Shown in pieces: positions 39,655 to 40,958 of a stretch of DNA of 40,958 nt. This DNA comes from Chara braunii. Lineage: Eukaryota > Streptophyta > Charophyceae > Charales > Characeae. Below the pieces are notes generated by a model, which made no database searches, was not told where the DNA came from, and saw only the letters and a program-made list of their open reading frames with translations. The stretch is taken from NCBI GenBank assembly GCA_003427395.1, contig BFEA01000395.1, positions 226,301-267,258 on the forward strand, written 5' to 3'. How positions within the stretch are numbered: position 1 is the first letter of the stretch; each line of letters begins with the position of its first letter. The translations under genes and the position numbers were made by a program.

Positions 39655-40620
39655 GGACCTTCCCTGGTCCTTGCACGGGCTGGCCACCAGGGACCCGGGC
39701 GGCCCGCCTGGTAGCCTAGATATAGTATTAAAAGTTGTCAAACAGGTCGCATATCATGTCAAGGACACTTCTTTTTGGAATTGAGCTCTTCGCACGTTTT
39801 CATAAACCCAAGATTTATGTTCTACTAACTTCTACACAAGCAACACAGGTTTGGTTTCAGAGAATTGATGAAGCTGCCAAGACATCAGAGCAAAAATGCG
39901 AAAATAACATACGAGTTTGCATGAGTCTATGAGACAGAGAAGGCGATCCCACCGAAAGGTGAGAAATATATCTACCATGACAGAGTGGTTGACTGGCGCC
40001 CAAAGATACCCAGCGGATAGGGAAACGACTGGTTTCAGCTCAATAACTTCAATGCCTTGGGAGGACAGTCTCTCTGTTTCATAATAAGAAACAGAACCTC
40101 AAAGCAGACACAGAAATCCACCTGCAAGAAAACAGGTGGGAATACCCCCAAGGGCCCAAACCATTTTTTTTTGTTTTTTCGTACCGCACGTGTTTTGTGC
40201 AGGAACTGATCTTTTATGTATGCCATGTGTCTACTTGTTGAGATTTGACTCTGTTTGTATGCAAGCGTATGCATGTGTGTGAATCTTAGTTTGGTGGGCC
40301 CAGATAGTATGATTGATGATTGGCTGGGGGGAGCTGTCGAAAGTTGCCTTCTATTGTAAGAGTGCCAGTGATGCTAAGCAGGTCTCGTATTGTATCAATG
40401 AAGTAATCAGCATCTAATCTGCTTGGCAGTTGCTTTCCACGGGGGACAGTTGTCGGAAGTAGTGTTGTCATGTGCACCGTAATGCCGGGCTGGGCGTGCA
40501 TCTTAAAGCATTTCCTGGAAGGCTGAAGCTGAAGACAAAACCGAGAATGACGTGTCAGAATCACATAATGCACAGCGTGGCAATCTCTCTCTCTAAAAGG
40601 TTCCCAATGGACCACGGATC
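39655..40620. other. Unassigned stretch
   Basis: Starts with a CCTGGTCCTTGCACGGGCTGG-type GC patch. The 109-codon minus frame at 40286-40615 has non-repetitive composition but no recognised domain or splice support. Confidence 0.4.
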
Positions 40621-40621
40621 A

Positions 40622-40860
40622 GATATGAAACCGATCGGAACAGATGGTGCACTTGATCGTTGGTGGGGGAAGGGTCGTAGTTAGTTAAATTGGGATTTAT
40701 GAAACCGATTGGAACATATATTGCACTTTGATCGTTTTTTTTGTGTGTGTGTGGGGAGGAGGGGGGAGGGGGGAGGGGGGAGGGGGGATATATGAAACCG
40801 ATCGGAACAGATACTGCACTTGATCATTTGTAGGGGGAAGGAGGGGTCGTAGTGAGCTAC
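40622..40860 (+). repeat. Three ATGAAACCGAT units with a G-rich insert
   Basis: ATGAAACCGAT(C/T)GGAACA followed by TGCACTT(T)GATC occurs at 40624, 40699 and 40792 (75- and 93-bp spacing). The extra length of the second unit is the GGGGGA tract at 40753-40788, four or more G-runs that could form a G-quadruplex. Confidence 0.85.
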
Positions 40861-40958
40861 ATTGGGTTCCCACAGGCGGAGGGGCACACTGCCTGAGGGG
40901 AGCGGGGGAGGACGTGGAAGGGAGAGAGGAGGATGCAGAAGGGAGCCGAGAAGGGAGG

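Overview
This is eukaryotic repeat DNA, most likely nuclear DNA of a streptophyte (plant or charophyte lineage). Four lines support that. There is a short CCCTAAA (Arabidopsis-type telomere) tract at 661-685. There is a chromodomain-bearing Ty3/Gypsy retrotransposon primed by an initiator-tRNA-Met-like site. There is a cluster of mitochondrial fragments of plant/charophyte type (atp1, trnY-GUA, nad1 and a group II intron reverse transcriptase). There are also relics that look like Penelope-like elements carrying hammerhead ribozyme cores. Abundant Penelope-like elements are unusual for flowering plants, so a charophyte alga such as Chara, or another non-angiosperm, is my best guess. That is inference. 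I recognise no intact nuclear protein-coding gene, and most long open frames are translations of GA, TA, TTC or GT microsatellites.

Layout. 1-5.3 kb holds microsatellites, a tandem 194-bp repeat, small MITE-like elements, and a nest of at least five short (TA)n-terminated repeats, three of them with hammerhead cores. 5.3-7.1 kb holds the mitochondrial-derived mosaic. 7.4-8.1 kb is a tandem repeat with several tRNA T-loop/B-box-like motifs. 8.1-9.3 kb (minus strand) is a decayed reverse transcriptase that looks Penelope-like. 10.64-25.35 kb is one old LTR retrotransposon in minus orientation: two LTRs, PBS, gag, CCHC knuckle, protease, integrase and chromodomain. Its RT/RNase H is missing, and its gag is separated from its zinc knuckle by about 7.7 kb of non-coding, hairpin-rich sequence (about 13.94-21.63 kb).

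That 7.7-kb segment is the most unusual part of the window. It holds two tandem or periodic arrays whose hairpin stems change sequence but stay paired (18.2-19.15 kb and 19.44-20.01 kb), two separate 61-bp duplications containing perfect hairpins, and a 38-bp duplication. 25.4-41 kb is again repeat-dominated. It holds three more (TA)n-terminated repeat copies (one with a good hammerhead core, one with a decayed one), a MITE family forming a long palindrome at 32.3-32.56 kb, a 24-bp-arm hairpin at 29.76 kb, CCGCGG-rich blocks, a 177-bp tandem duplication, long TTC and GA tracts, and a G-rich minisatellite at the right edge. Two assembly gaps (10363-10405 and 26007-26586) fall inside or beside microsatellites.

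Two links tie the parts together, both inferred. The hammerhead repeats and the Penelope-like reverse transcriptase relic may belong to the same retroelement lineage. The structured arrays lie inside the LTR element, so they may be part of a nested element rather than host sequence.
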